A stretch of DNA of 64,000 bases from Haliclystus octoradiatus (taxonomy: Eukaryota > Cnidaria > Staurozoa > Stauromedusae > Haliclystidae): positions 19,274,814-19,338,813 of the forward strand of contig OU744450.1 of assembly GCA_916610825.1 (NCBI GenBank), in the 5' to 3' direction. Below are positions 1 through 12,911 of the stretch, in pieces (within the stretch, counting starts at the first letter, position 1; each line of letters starts with the position of its first letter). A model generated the notes under the pieces. The model made no database searches. It was not told the origin of the DNA and saw nothing but the letters and a program-made list of their open reading frames with translations. The position numbers and the translations under genes are program-made.

Positions 1-683
1 TTGTATCAATCCTATTCGAACGTACGGAGAACTTTAAACATCTGGGGAACGAGTAAGGAATGTCACTTTATAAAGTCAACAAAAATTTACAAATATAGGA
101 ATTAGAACATTTGTATTTTATAACATCGGGACACAAATGATCAATTCCTCCTACAGTTAGACAATATACTATACAAACAACACAATTTCTACTCAATTTT
201 TCTTCGAATGGGTGTCATAAACTTTGTCTGTTTTCAACGATTTATTCCCAAGCTTGAGTGTTTTTAATGTTTAACATGTAAACGTGATTTTCACTCACAC
301 AACTGAGACTGGATATTAAGGTTTTTATAAGGCGGCACCAGTCTAGTACAGAGCCAGGAAACAGCTTTGTTCGGTCGGCTACAGAGACTTTACACTTTCC
401 TTCAGAAACGTTTTAGTCTGGACGCAGGCTATAAATGTAAAGATCCTCAGCTAAATATCATTTTGTAAATCGGTGCCAAATCGGTTGTAAATAATTGAGA
501 TATTTATTGGATTGTTATCGGAAAGTTATAATTTCTGTATTTTATCACAGATTAAACTTTTGAAGCTAGAGGTTTTTTCCAGTTTTCGGAGCCATGTTTT
601 ACCCTAGGATTTCATGCACAGTCTTTCGACCAATCAGATCGCCGAATACCTTCGTGATATTTAGAAACATTGTTAATACTGTA

Positions 684-866
684 CAGTGAAACCTCTATAT
701 ATAGAAACCAGCTGTGAGAGGCAAATAAATTGACCACTATAGACAGGTGATCTTTATATCCAGGGTTGATTCAATAGACAAACATATTATTTTAGACATA
801 CCAAGAGTTACAACTATAGACAGATGGCCGCTGTATAGAGGTGGCTGCTATAACAGGTTTTACTAT
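684..866. mobile_element. Pogo/Tc1-type MITE, copy 1
   Basis: A non-autonomous DNA element of about 183 bp. It begins CAGTGAAACC and ends with the complement of TAGTAAAACC, and TA sits outside the left end. The inside carries repeated phrases about an 'actatagacaggt' core in both orientations. Related copies lie at 13970-14029 (partial), 32705-32884 and 45855-46032. The end sequence resembles the CAGTTGAACCTC ends of pogo/Tigger elements, so that superfamily is inferred; no transposase is present. Confidence 0.6.
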
Positions 867-1885
867 AGTGGTAATTACCTACATTTTCAGTTAGTTACAT
901 AATGTTAACTTATCTCACCCCTCCCCATAAGCACAGGTTATCATTATTTGAGCATGTGAACACATTTGTGCTGTGGTGCTGATGATGAATGAAACATCTG
1001 TCTTTGACAAAAAATGTACACGCTGCCACTGAGCTGCTGAGTGCACTATTCATTGCATTTTTTATTTTATTTAATGCTTCAATTCACCAATCGGTGCCAT
1101 TGTTTCCTCAGTTTTTGATGCACAGAGTTATTGCAATAGATGTTAGTCAAACAACATTTTTATTTTTCATTTTATTTAAACATTCACAGTAGATTTGTAG
1201 TCAATGTACAAAGGTAGCAGATGCAAAATAATTTTTTGAAATCAGTGGAAATATAATTTACACATTTGTATTTCTAGATGGTCTGTTAAATCTTTTTTGT
1301 ATTTTAACAAAAGGGCCTGGGACTAGTCCCAATGCGCCATTTTTCAAATTTTTATTTTGCTTGCGAATGGCTCTAAATCAGATACTGATTGATGCTACAT
1401 CATTTTCAGTCCCGTTATGTCTGTATGTATGGTGAAAAAGGTCACTTTTGGGTAAAATATTTGATGACTATGCTCATACTTCATGAAGCATATTTTGCAT
1501 ATGCCAAGTCACATTTTTTTAAACTCTAATCGATACTATTCAAAGTTTTTGAGCATTGCTTTATGTAAGATTATTATAAGCTCGTCATCGAGGAGACAGA
1601 AAACACTCAAATAATTCCAACTATAACTTTATTACGTTGTCCTTAACGTTCAACAACAAGATAGAGAAACAAAACATGCACTCAATTTATATGGCAATTA
1701 TTAATCATACATCAATACCAAACACCAATCACAATACATTGCTAATTATCACATGGCATCACATGCACTCAGTCAATGTAATCAATGATACATCATCCGC
1801 AATTTACCTTACATATCCAACATATCATATTTAACAATGAAATATAACTGAGACCAGGAAAACGTGTTGCCATAAACAATAAAGA

Positions 1886-2482
1886 GGTTAGATTCGGAAC
1901 GATGTCAATGTCAAAGTCAGAGTTCAAATGTTTTGAGGACTAGGATGGGCTTATCTCCGTTGTCTGCCAAAAGGCTGTTTATATCATAGGTTTAGATTGA
2001 TAACAAAGACAAGAGGGTTGATAAATTTTTTATAAAATGGTAGCTGAATGTGTTACATTGTAAAGTATTTTCAGTGACTTGTATGTTGATGTTTCGTTAA
2101 ATGAAGTTGGCTTCATGGAAGTTTTGAAAGAATTGGAAGATAACTCACCAGCCAGTGTTTCCTTATTTGTCTTTGACAAATTTTATGCGGTGTCTTTCAA
2201 TTTCTTTGTATTGAAATTTGGGTCTTGTTTACAGGTCGAAGGACATTATTGTAAAGCCTCTTTTCCGTCAGAAATAGCTATGGATTGGAAACTGCCAAAA
2301 TCGGGTTTCATTAAGTGCGGGAAAGCTGACTACGTTCGTTGTGAGCAGTACAAAGAGATAAACTTTGCTGTGAACGAAGCTGTCAGTTCAATCTTTTTTA
2401 GGGGATTCCCTAGACATGCGCAATGTGAATACGCACATTAGGACAATTCGACTTTGACGTTGACTTCGTTCTGAATCTAATC
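1886..2482. mobile_element. 597-bp element with 32-bp inverted ends
   Basis: The first 32 bases (1886-1917) and the reverse complement of 2451-2482 match at about 28 of 32 positions; both contain TTAGATTC and GTCAAAGT. I could not see a clear target duplication. An open frame of 120 codons lies inside (2079-2441, + strand) but resembles no transposase or host protein I know, so I do not call it a gene. This is most likely a non-autonomous DNA transposon. Confidence 0.55.
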
Positions 2483-2596
2483 ATCCCTAATATCACAACT
2501 AAATCATGCACTCTATTATTTATATAATCAAAATAATTTTAAACTTCTGCTGACTACACAATAGGTTTGATATAATGATGATCTTTCCATTTACAG

Positions 2597-5500
2597 ATAT
2601 CTGGAAAAGAGTAACATTTTCATGGAGCAGCACGCAGATTCAATTCAATCAAAATCAACACAATCATCTGAAAAACTGACTTCTTTACAGGAGACCAACG
2701 TATGTTATTAACTAAATTTAATTTTCCAATGAAATTGTTCATATTATCTTTCTTTATATTATCATATTATTATTAACACTTACATCATATAGTGAAATTG
2801 GTAAATTTCATTTAAGAAAATCGTGAAATGTTACATAAATATATGAAGTATTACACTGTTTACAGGTCTAAGGTACCGTAATTATATAGTTCACTTGATC
2901 TTACGTCCACTCTCATCATCAAGAATTTTTCTTCCGTGCTGATACAAACAATGTGCTGAATGTTGGTATTTAATTAGAAATAATCTAATACTACAATAAC
3001 CATGACACATGACACAACTAACTTGTCAAGTACTTATCAAATAATCATTTAGTAGCTATTAGTTACCGGTAATAGGCTTCTTGATCAGAGTTTATAACAT
3101 AGTCAATAGGTATCCCATTATAAATATATTCCACAATATCTTTCAGAATAGGATAATAATGTCTAATCCATGTAAACAAATTAAAGAGTTCATGAACAGT
3201 TCATGAAAAATTTCACAGACTACATTTTCACAGGCAGGATCCGCCAAAGGGGTCATGCTTCTAGAATCCTAGATGCATTTCAACATTTTCTTCTGAATTT
3301 TTTTGTTGAAGTTTGACAAATGAATCATAAAAATATTAATTTTCTTCTGGATTTGTTCTAACATTCTTCCGGAATCTAGGATCCCAGGACTCCTATATGA
3401 TGACCCATAGTTTTGTCAGGAATTTTGAGTCTTGTCTATGATGCTGGAAAAATGTTGATTTTCTTTTTCCTCATCATCTTCTTGATGCGTAGACGGAAGT
3501 ACCTCTGCGAAAAACAGTCCAAGAGTTCATGAACAGTTCTTGAACAGTTCATGAAAGTTAAATTGCTCAAATTTTTCTGAACTGTTGATGAACCCTCACA
3601 GGCAGTTTATGAACAGTTCATGAATAGTTCATGAAAATTTGAGGCCATTTAACGTTCATGAACTGCTCATGAATTGTTCATGAACTGTTCATGAACTCCT
3701 GAACTGTTTTCACAGGGGTAGAGTTGAACTGGTGTTGATATTCATGCCAGCCAACTTTTTCATTTTTTTGCAAAATGTATGGAAGAAGCCTGATGTTCAG
3801 GCTAAGTAGGGTATGATTTATGGGGGATCAGCCAGCCTGGGGCTGCTGGGAGTAGCAAGATATGCTTGGCATATTTGTCATACATTTTTAGATTTTAAAT
3901 ATTTATTATTATCTTGCTGTTCAATGTATTCAAATTTTACTCATTTCATAAGTAAGCTTTGGCAGGCTCAAAAATCAGTTGACGGGATGATTGCAGTCAA
4001 ATATGCTTGCCCCTTTTTGATAACTGATTGGCTAGTTTCTAGCTTTCTACCAAAGCTTTCTTTGAATTTTTTGTGTAGTTTTTCTTTTCTACCTTTCAAC
4101 TCTGAATCCGAGTATAGCGGAGCTATTTTATTACTTATTATTTTATTACTTCTTCCTACATATTCTATTTCTGTTAGGCTCAATTATCAACACAATTAGG
4201 ATCGCTTGATGTAAGGTTAAAGACTTACCAATCTCAATTACAAATTGTTCAACAAGAGAAAGAAGAATTGCAAATTCAAACGTTACAACTTAAAAATACT
4301 AATGATCGACTTAAACACCAGCTAACCAGTTCTGATGTTAATTCTACAGGTAAATATTTATTTTAATATTGAACATTATATTCTGAGAGTTACATAATGT
4401 ATTTTGAAGTTTAAACACAATTTTGATTGCAAATTAATTATTTCAAACCATGCTGGGCCCTTCGCTTGGCTAGTAATTCCTCATAATTCATAGCAGTTTG
4501 TATAATAAATGTTGTTGCCAACATTGTTCTTATTTTCGTATCTAGTCACCCTAATATGCACATATGGGTTTTAATGTAAATGCTGTTACAAAATCTCTGC
4601 TGTCGTCAAACATAAAACTCAAATCAACTCAAATTGTTGGTCTTACATTTGGTCTTGTTTTGAGCTCATTTTTCAAGACTGATTCTTCATAATAAAAATG
4701 AGGCAATCGGATTTTGCCACGCCCTCCATAACAACCTTTTTTCCAGGGGTTAGCAGACTCTACTGTTTTACTGAATTTCCAATTTACAGAGAGTCTGCTG
4801 CAAGCAGACTATTACCGCAGCGAGGTATGATTTTCTGATGCCTTCTCGTTTTCTCCTGATGTGTCTCTTGTGCACCGCAAAGCAATAGCTCAATACTTGA
4901 TGTGCATCAATTTCTTAATATATCCATTGTCCTCAATTGCATCTGTTTACTTACCACCTAACACATTATGTCATCTATTGTTCTATCAACACTATGAAAT
5001 AGCAATCCAATGATCCATTGTAATCCAGATTCAAATCATTGATAATTATTTTTAGAAGAGCAAGCAGAGCTAGAGCAACTGCGTCAATCGATTAAGGAAT
5101 TCAAGAAAGAGAGGAAGCAAGGCCAGCTACAGCGAGATCATTTAGAAGAGGAAGTCCATGATTTGAAACAAGAAAAGCAGGCTCTTCAGAAGGTAAAACA
5201 GACTAAAACCAGATGCATACTAGTGTAGGTAGCTGGTATAGTGCAGTTTTAGTAATATTAAATGTTGCTGGCAAAATACCACAAGAAAGATAATTCACAT
5301 CAGATATTACATTACCTTACATCAATACATCCAATAGATGCAACAGAGTTTCTTCAAGTGTGCTAGTAAAAGATGATACCAAAGGGATGTGTACAGTGTA
5401 CAATCTTTCCCTTCTCTTTGAATGGCAAAACAAGAATTATTATTTTATTATTAAGATTATTTCTGAAAGGCACAGTGGATGAAAGGTGCCAAGGTGCTTG

Positions 5501-8500
5501 TATATCATTGATTGATTCTCCACTCTTTCCGAGTTGATAGTGATAGCGTATCTGGATATTTTCTCAACATCATTTTAGATTTGATAGTTGTTCTTTGAAT
5601 TTTGACTATTTCGATTGTAGAGTTTGGATGATCGTAAGAAAAAGCATATTTCAGATAAAGAAACAGCCAATCAAGAGCTTGATGAAATGAGACAGATGCA
5701 TGAGGTAAACAATAATTTAACCACTTCATCATTTAGAATGTTCAATGCTGTAAGAATGTGTAGATTCTATTAATATTGTGTTATTTAATTTCATCACCCT
5801 TCCAAGAGTCACACATCTAATAAGGTGTATACTGATCTTTCAAAGCAGCACCTCGACTAGAAAGAATGCTATTTACGGGCAATGTCTTGGTAGTGCAATC
5901 AATTTTGTGTATGAAGACTGCATCAGAATTTTGCTTCTGTTGCATGTTTTTCTAGATAAAAGGAGCTTGTCTGCGCACATGTATTCTTTCTATTCGAGCA
6001 GCTTCACAACCTCCATGATGTCCAGGATTTTGATATCAACCTTGTTCCATGCTTCCCGTCTAGTTTAATCAGCACATTCATGTCATTCAATAGAGGGGTA
6101 TATGATATTCAATCTTCAATGCATCAGAGGTACTGTTGAAGCATTTACTAGGTACAAGATATTAGTTGAAGGTGTTAGTTCTGATAGCTGAGACAGACAT
6201 TAGCATTACAGCTTATCTGACGATTATGCCTACATGTAAAGACAAGGAAAGGATAACGAATGTCTTGTTCCACACGTGTTGATCCAAGAGAGCTTAACAT
6301 TAAAATAACTATTACAATGTTCAATATTGTTTTAGTCTGAGTTGTCATCATTGAAAACAAAATTGCTGACTGGAAATGAAACTGAAAAGGTATTTATAAC
6401 AGATATTTAGAGCATGTAACAGTTGCATCTTTAGATAATTAAACCCTATATGTTAACATTATATAATCATGTTACCCTGTTAATATCAACTCTCAAATCA
6501 GCTCCCAGCCTACTTAGCATAAGTTTGCAAAATTGCAGCTTCTTGTAGTTAAATGAAATTTTACTGAGGTTAAACACTATCTTTGAATCCCGCTGCTTAG
6601 CTCTTTGTGGAATGGCACAAAGTCTACTTTTAGACAAGCAATATGCCTTGCTGCTGAATTGAGCACATGTAACAGCATGACCCTGTCAGTTCCTACATCC
6701 TAGGACCCTAGATTAAGCCACTTATCAGTGCAATTCAGGACTCTACCGTTCTTTCTTTGCTTCAACGCGCCGCTGAATGGTTTAGGAAAGTTAATGAGGA
6801 GTTTATGCTTATCGAATGGTTTGTTTGATCTGTGACTGTATGTGTCCTATGATCTGTTAGGTCAAAGCCATTCATCTCAACAAATGATGTCTAGTTTGTA
6901 TATTAACACAATTTTAATGATGTTGCTATTGTTATTTGTTGATGTGGTTAATTTATTTGCTGCTGATATTTTACGTTGTTTATTATTTACTTTTCCCCAT
7001 CCCTTCCCATCCCTTGTTGGTTGACAAAGGTAAGTATAACTAGGAATTCCACTGACTTAGCAGTGTGGCTGGAGCTTGGTTGGTGGTGTCAGGTCTTCTA
7101 TTGGTCAACTAGCTATTGTGTTTTGCTGCCAACCTCCCACCAACCAAGCACCTAGGCCAAATTGTTGTGATTTTTAGGATTCGAGATAAAGGGTTTAAAC
7201 TCTGATGGTACATAATATGTTATCTGCGTGCTACCACTAGGCTGCATGGTATGTTCAATCTTCACATGTTCATCTTATCAAAGAACCAGCCCATCATGCC
7301 TTTAGTTGACTCATTTGTTTGCCATGCAACCTATTGTCTTAACTGATACCATTCAGTATTGCTACATTGATCTTGTCACTGTCCACATAGCTATTACCGA
7401 TGCGAAAAACATTTCAGGAAATTATGAACATTTCATGAATGTTGAATGGCCCCAATTTTCATGAACTGCTCTATCACTCCTGAAATCTGTGATATCCTGA
7501 ACTGTTTTTCACAAGGGTAGATATTAGAGTTTTCTATTTACAAGAGTTGGGACACTCATGCCATTTTTGTTTCTTTTGGCTTGAACCCAAGCACGTTTTT
7601 AACAGTACCAATATCTCAAGCACATCTTGATATCTCAAGCACGGCTTGACTCACTAAATCCGTTCCATACAAACCCTTGCTATTTCTGATATACAGTGTT
7701 ATAATGACCTTTTTGCTGTCGATTTTCCAAAAGATTATTATGAACTCAAGTTCCTAAATCCTGATTCTTTTACTAAAACCTAACATGGTTTTTATATTTT
7801 TAAATTATAGTCTTTGTATAGCCGAATTTGTATGCGTTTTGAGTGAGTAAAGTTTGAGCAGTAATATTGAAGTATCTAGTGTACTCTGAACTGTGTTCAC
7901 ACATTCCACATTGTCTAAATCATGGGAAACAATGGTAGTACTTGGTGTATTAGTCATGCTTGTTCATCAAGATGTTAAAACTCTGATTTTAGATTTTAAA
8001 ACTCGAGGAAGATTTGAATGCCAATTGGCAAAGAAAACTTGATGTTGAGATATTAACATGGCAAGAAAAAGTAAAAGAGTTAGAAAATTCCAAGAGTGAA
8101 CTTACATCAAAGATTGATGGACTTGAAACACAGGTCGGTGTTGAAAACAAGTGATTGTAAATATGATTTGAGTTAGAGGATCGATACTATAAATGAAAAG
8201 CTAGTGATCATGTACAAAAAACTATAGTGTATAATTCATAAACACCTACATTGATAAGAAAAGGGTTGTTTATGGTTTACCTAGCCAGCGCACAGATCCT
8301 TTAATTTAGAATTAGTAGGGTCTGCATAATGCCGACAGAAAGCTTGCGCTAGGCTGCATTGGGGGGGGGGATTGGTTGAAACATGAAAAAACCATTATTA
8401 TTGTTCATCAGCCAATGCTAGCGAGTTCTTTCAAACTATAACCTGAACATGATAAATAAAGTCGTTGACGCATCTTCTTCGAAGTTAATCACGTATGCAG

Positions 8501-11500
8501 AATATGTTTGACTCAAACGACGTATTACAAGCGGAATCAAAAATGGAGAAGATTGTGTTGAACAGGTTAGACAAATCAGAATTTAATGAAGAAATATTGA
8601 TGGGATCACTCAAGAATGCTAAGTATCGGTTTGGAATGGATTTATTTCCAGATCAAGTAATTATAGTATAGTATAGTATTCATTCTATAGTAATCAATCT
8701 GAACTTCAAAGACTTTGTCATTTACTAACTTTTAGTTGAAGAAGGACCCAATAGATATCTTTCTTCCAATATTACACAGACCCTTACCTGGGTCATTTAG
8801 CCACACATTATTTTTTCTCTGCATAACATGTTGATATTTAGCATTCTCTGTTCATGATGCTCCTTATGAATAACTCATTTTGCAAACCTTTTTTGTCATT
8901 ATACTTAAGTTGACAGTGATACATGGTTTGACAAGATTCGGCAAACTGGTCAACATTCAGAAAAATTGGTTTTATTCTTATTTCTCTGCAATAATACAAA
9001 CTAGAAAATTGACGAGACTATAAATACCTTGTAATTGAAATGTTTACTTAATTTTTGATAAAAATAATGTTGCTTGAAAAAAAAACATTTGTTGAATCCC
9101 TGCCATTTAAATATGGTAACTGTATACAAGTATTACGCTGGATAATTTAACATTAGTTTTTATAATGCTGTGACAAGATTTGCCTGGAGATAAAATCTGG
9201 GTTTTGTTTTCTTATAGCTCAGCATCGAATCAAGTAAACAGATTGATAACGCTGCAGAAGATACAGAGAAAGTTGATTTGCTTGAAAAAGACAAAATCAA
9301 GGTGAATAGTTTGAATAGTGTTGATTCTAAATCAGGGTTCGATAAAATGGGAGATTCCGGTACTGAGAGTCCATTAAGGGTGGCTCATATCCAGAATCAT
9401 GCGGAGAAATAATTGTTTTAAGCTTTATAAGCAATTTGAAGAATAAATTGCTTTCTGTTCTGTTGAAGTTAAAAAGTGAAAAGGGTGCAATTTTCATGAT
9501 TTTTTTTGTCGATAAATGGAAAATAGCCCTTAAAATGAAAGCTGAGCAAATATTTACATGATGTAAATTTTGGGAAGCAAATCTAGAATCTCAGAAGGAA
9601 AAATGTTTTATCAGACCCTGTTCAATATCATGTATTGGAAACATGGTTTAACATTCAGTAGCAAAGCCAGTTATATACCTTGATATCTAACATCTGTACT
9701 CTGTAGTTTTTTTGATCCATTGTGTTTTCATGAAGCAAAATTTTACCAGATTACCAGAGCCATCTAATTACAAGAGAAGGGACACTCTTAATATGTGCCG
9801 TACTTGGCACCCATCGGGCATGTGTCAGCCACCTGTTTTTGTTGACGCCATTTTCGTTCTGTCAAACTCAGGCTTGTGAAATTTAAACAAAGCCAGCAAA
9901 AATAGCATCATGAATTCGAAAAAAATTTTGTTCGAAAGCAAAACCTTGTTTTCAATGGAACGAAAATGGCGATTTCTGAGCCTCAAAACTTGCGTGTCTC
10001 ACTCTTATAAATAGATGGCTCTGGAGATTACTTTATGTGAAATCTGTATGAAGTACATGAAAGTGCATAAAGATGGTTGTTATGCACTATTCAAATGAAA
10101 GCACAGACCCTAGTTAACCGGGAAACTGAAATAGCGATGATTTCCATTTTTATGACAAATCTCTTATAACAGTTCACAAACATAACAAACGTTGTATCAG
10201 CAGTTCATCAACCATTTATAAATGCTATTAATTGATTAAGGATTCTCACTTATGAGTTTCAAATAGGTTATTTTCATGAACTTCTTGAACTTCTCATGGG
10301 GGTATTCCCGAAAGTTTATAAACTGTTCATGAGCATTTCCTGAATTGTTCATGAACTTTAAAGCAATTTCACATTCATGAACCAGTTCATGAACCAGTTC
10401 ATGAAGTGTTCATAAACCCACAAGAAAAAGTTCATAAATCGTTCATGAACTGTGCATAAACTGTTCTTGAAGTTCATGCAGATGGATTTTTTTCATAGGG
10501 ACTTTTGACTAGTATGAAATGATTACACAGGATACCTCATTTCTGTTGTTTCTAATTTCTGTTGTTGTTTATTGGCATATAGTTTGAATGTAAACATTGT
10601 TTTGTTTTGTAATATGTTGTTTTGATTTTCGAATTTAGCTTACAGAAGAGAGAGACCATCTACAAATACAAGTTGAAATGCAATTAACTGACTTTGAAAA
10701 GGTTAGATTGCTTAAACATATTTACACCTATTACCTATTGTATAGAGCTAATATGCCAAGGAGCGCAACTCTCATTTACAAATAATAAAATCTAAAATCT
10801 ATCCAACTTTGTATTTTTTTCATTCCATTATTCATCTTCATTAATTGCAAACTGTTTCTACATGGTCTGTTGATCAAAGTATGGGTGTGTAATTTTCTTT
10901 TACTTGGTAATTTACTGTACCATTTGGATACTTATTTTATTTGTAGGAAAAGTTATCTTTAACTGAACAATCTTATACTAAAGGATTTGAAGCTGGTCAA
11001 GCTACTTCCCCTGCCTCCACTTCAGACATCAAGAGTGGAGATGACCAGAGTGTCAAATTTGCTGGCCAGGTACGAATCGAAATGCTTATTTCTCGTTCTG
11101 ACCTGTGCAAGCCTTTGATCTGCATGATATTTTATGTGCATCATTCAAAGTCAACTTTAAAACTATAGTAAAATCTTGTAGCTGCTCTGTGTTTACAACT
11201 AACCACATTTGCTCCTTATAGTTTTTAGTAAGGCATTAATCGCCATGCATTCGATTTCCCTAAATGGAACATCATTTGTCCATGACAGTGGATCATCTGA
11301 GAATAAAAATCTTCAGGCCAATTATCTGTAAAGAAATGTATTGAAGATACTAATTGCACTGATTAGAAATATTTACGAGCTTATTTGCATTTTGGATATT
11401 CGAAAGAAAAAAACATGTGCACATAGCAACATCACTTGTTGCACTATAGCTTGAAAATGTATCATATTGGTACCATCCAGTTATAACCTGTGTTAATGCA

Positions 11501-12911
11501 ACTCTCTTGAGAAGTTTCAACCTTAGTAATAATTTTTGCGGTCAAATTCTGTCTGAAAAGTTTCATACCGGTAATTAAAATACTTGTTTAACTTGTAGCT
11601 TATTTAAAGGCATGAAATGGGCCGGCTACCCTTGCGCTCGGTCTTAGAATATGGTGCCTGATGCACACTGCTTGTAGCTTGAAAAGTGGCGTTCATTTTT
11701 CAACTTTGAGCCCACAACGCGCGATGGTCAATGTTATGTCTTCAAGCATGTAATGAAAAATACTATCTTTTTAATTTTCCAGGTTAAATCTATTATGAAT
11801 CGTGTTTTCACAACTGTTAGAAGTGAATTTGATTGTGATGAAAATTATAGTGGTAGTGAGGTGACATCATCAATGTTAGAAATTATCAAAGTAAGTATTC
11901 ACCGATCAGTTATAATTTCACAATATTTTAATGGTAGATAACAATTACTGGCATTCAAATATCTATCAAGAAAGGGTATCAGTGGCTACTAAATAGTTTC
12001 TTACCCATAATTTATATGTTAAATAATCGAGTCGAAGACACATGCCGATGCCATTCATATAGAATTTGTATTTAAATCAAACTGCAAGGTCAAGTTCAAC
12101 TTACACTATGACGCTAGCTCAGTTAGTACATCTGCGGACATATCAGGGGGCATTTAAATCCCCTGAAAAGCTAACATCACAACTCACAAGTTTGTGAACC
12201 ATGCAAGTGCAATATACAACGTGTAGATGATCAGAGCTCAAAGAGATTGTCAGTCAGATCTTGCAATGGTATGTCATTGCTAGTTCATAAACTGTCTTTC
12301 AGTGCTCACTCATGGTACTCTTATCAAATGCTTCTCTTAAATAAGTCATGCAATATGTTTGTATAAACTGTTAATACCTGTTATCAAAATTATTTATATA
12401 GTTGAAACTATATGTTAAATTCTAACCTTTTAACAATTATAACACAATGTAAGATAAAGTTATGAACTTTTCAAAATACGTAAATCACGTTTTAGAGTTG
12501 GACCATCTTAGTTTTAATCATATTATCTTGCTGTAATGCATAATCATTAACAGTGATACCATGAGGGTTAAGCCGTATGTGCCCTAAGTAACTCGAAGCA
12601 CTTTGAAACTGTTGGCAGATTCATGATCTTTCATTTCATTGTCATACAATGACTACACATTCTAGTTTTACAACTGCAAAACCATGAAAACACTCTTATA
12701 CTTCGACAGAGCCAATCAAGACCGAAATGTGGCAGAAACTATTTGCAATTTCTTCTCACACAATAAACTTACATTGTAGAAATGAAATTATTTTTTTGAT
12801 TTGCATTCTTAGGAGATAACTCTACAAGCAGTTCAAGCATTAACTAACAAACCAGATTCTCAACAACATTCAAATGCTGATAATGTTACCGAGAAAGAGG
12901 TTGACAACTAA
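2597..12911 (+). CDS. FKBP15: FKBP15-like protein, C-terminal half (11 exons; 5' part outside window)
   Basis: Exons read from splice signals: 2597-2699, 4178-4349, 5056-5192, 5621-5704, 6336-6389, 7993-8133, 9218-9301, 10639-10701, 10947-11069, 11783-11890 and 12813-12911 (stop). Every joint has AG/GT and keeps phase, giving 388 codons. The product is mostly charged heptad coiled coil (for example LEEEVHDLKQEKQALQK). The second-last exon encodes VKSIMNRVFTTVRSEF followed by ENYSG, which matches my memory of the conserved C-terminal block of FKBP15/WAFL; the first exon (YLEKSNIFMEQ) also fits. FKBP15 is an endosome- and actin-associated protein with an N-terminal FKBP-like domain, which would lie left of the window. 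The coiled-coil call is firm; the family name is likely. Confidence 0.75.
3183..3716. repeat. TTCATGAAC-rich palindromic repeat (two blocks, intronic)
   Basis: Blocks at 3183-3222 and about 3520-3716 are built from near-palindromic 10-11 bp words (AGTTCATGAAC, GTTCATGAACTG) read in both orientations around a 'GTTAAATGGCC' core. They end in a phrase like 'aactgttttcacagggg'. This is the longest clean copy in the window; others are listed separately. It is probably a small foldback or MITE family; no target duplication was resolved. Confidence 0.7.
3228..3412. repeat. Diverged copy of the 'GGTCCGACAAAAGG' inverted-repeat element
   Basis: Contains phrases about 'tctagaatcctag', 'gatgcatttcaac' and 'ggaatctaggatcc' that are shared, in diverged form, with the better preserved elements at 30841-31096 and 39490-39772. 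The ends are worn and no target duplication is visible. Confidence 0.35.
6640..7200. repeat. Unclassified dispersed repeat, copy 1 (about 560 bp)
   Basis: Aligns in the same orientation with 36325-36806. Shared phrases include 'ttctttctttgcttcaa', 'gctgaatgg', 'ttgctattgttat' and 'ccactgacttagcagtg'. Both copies end in an imperfect hairpin formed by 'cttggttggtgg' and 'ccaaccaag'. I see no reverse transcriptase, transposase or tRNA-like promoter. The open frame at 6842 lies inside it and is not a gene. Confidence 0.6.
7395..7570. repeat. TTCATGAAC-type repeat fragment plus half of a CCAGAGCC-type MITE
   Basis: From 7395 to 7520 there are worn TTCATGAA words ending in 'gaactgtttttcaca'. From about 7526 the sequence 'ctatttacaagagttgggacactc' resembles one end of the MITE at 9754-10024. 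Both lie in an intron of the FKBP15-like gene. Confidence 0.45.
8501..8656 (+). CDS. Possible cassette exon of the FKBP15-like gene
   Basis: The stretch is preceded by AG and followed by GTAATT, is 156 bp (52 codons) long, and is open in the frame that joins the flanking exons (8133 and 9218), both of which are phase 0. The peptide, with VLQAESKMEKIVLNRLDKSE near its start, is charged but not a heptad coil, unlike the neighbours. The acceptor lacks a strong pyrimidine tract. It may be an alternative exon, an unrelated open frame or a fragment of another gene. Confidence 0.3.
9302..9413 (+). CDS. In-frame extension past the exon ending at 9301 (possible alternative C-terminus)
   Basis: Reading straight through the GTGAAT donor at 9302 keeps the frame open for 36 more codons to a TAA at 9411-9413. 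The added peptide ends GTESPLRVAHIQNHAEK and is low in hydrophobic residues, like real protein tails. Retention of this intron would give a shortened protein lacking the last four exons. It may be chance; only transcript data can tell. Confidence 0.3.
9754..10024. mobile_element. MITE with CCAGAGCCATCTA ends and 6-bp target duplication
   Basis: A 271-bp element. The left end begins CCAGAGCCATCTAATTA, and the reverse complement of the right end begins CCAGAGCCATCTATTTAT; similarity runs for about 35 bp (AAGAG, then GACAC). AGATTA flanks it directly on both sides. No coding capacity. A half copy lies near 7526-7570. The superfamily is not clear to me. Confidence 0.7.
10180..10500. repeat. TTCATGAAC-rich palindromic repeat
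   Basis: About 320 bp of overlapping words such as GTTCATGAAC, 'ccagttcatgaa' and 'gaactgttc' in both orientations, in the FKBP15-like intron before exon 10639. Same family as 3520-3716. Confidence 0.65.
12105..12290 (+). repeat. Possible tRNA-derived SINE fragment
   Basis: The start 'gacgctagctcagttagta' resembles a tRNA 5' half with an A box, and about 40 bp on 'ggcatttaaatcccc' resembles a worn B box. The rest is unique. It may be a SINE head, related or unrelated to the SINE at 42836-43112. Weak call. Confidence 0.35.

Larger units (their letters stand above)
1..2596. other. Non-coding stretch left of the first recognised exon
   Basis: I see no convincing coding exon here. The stretch probably lies in an intron of, or upstream of, the FKBP15-like gene, whose first visible exon begins at 2597 in mid-codon. 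It holds a pogo-like MITE (684-866) and a 597-bp inverted-repeat element (1886-2482), both listed separately. Short open frames, such as those near 989 and 1637, have no family resemblance and no splice context. Confidence 0.5.

Noticed and set aside
2079-2441. 120-codon open frame, + strand
   Set aside because: Lies inside an inverted-end element, resembles no family, and has no splice partners; not called a gene.
3813-4199. 128-codon open frame, + strand, hydrophobic
   Set aside because: Overlaps the acceptor of a clear FKBP15-like exon (4178) in another frame and is AT-rich intron sequence.
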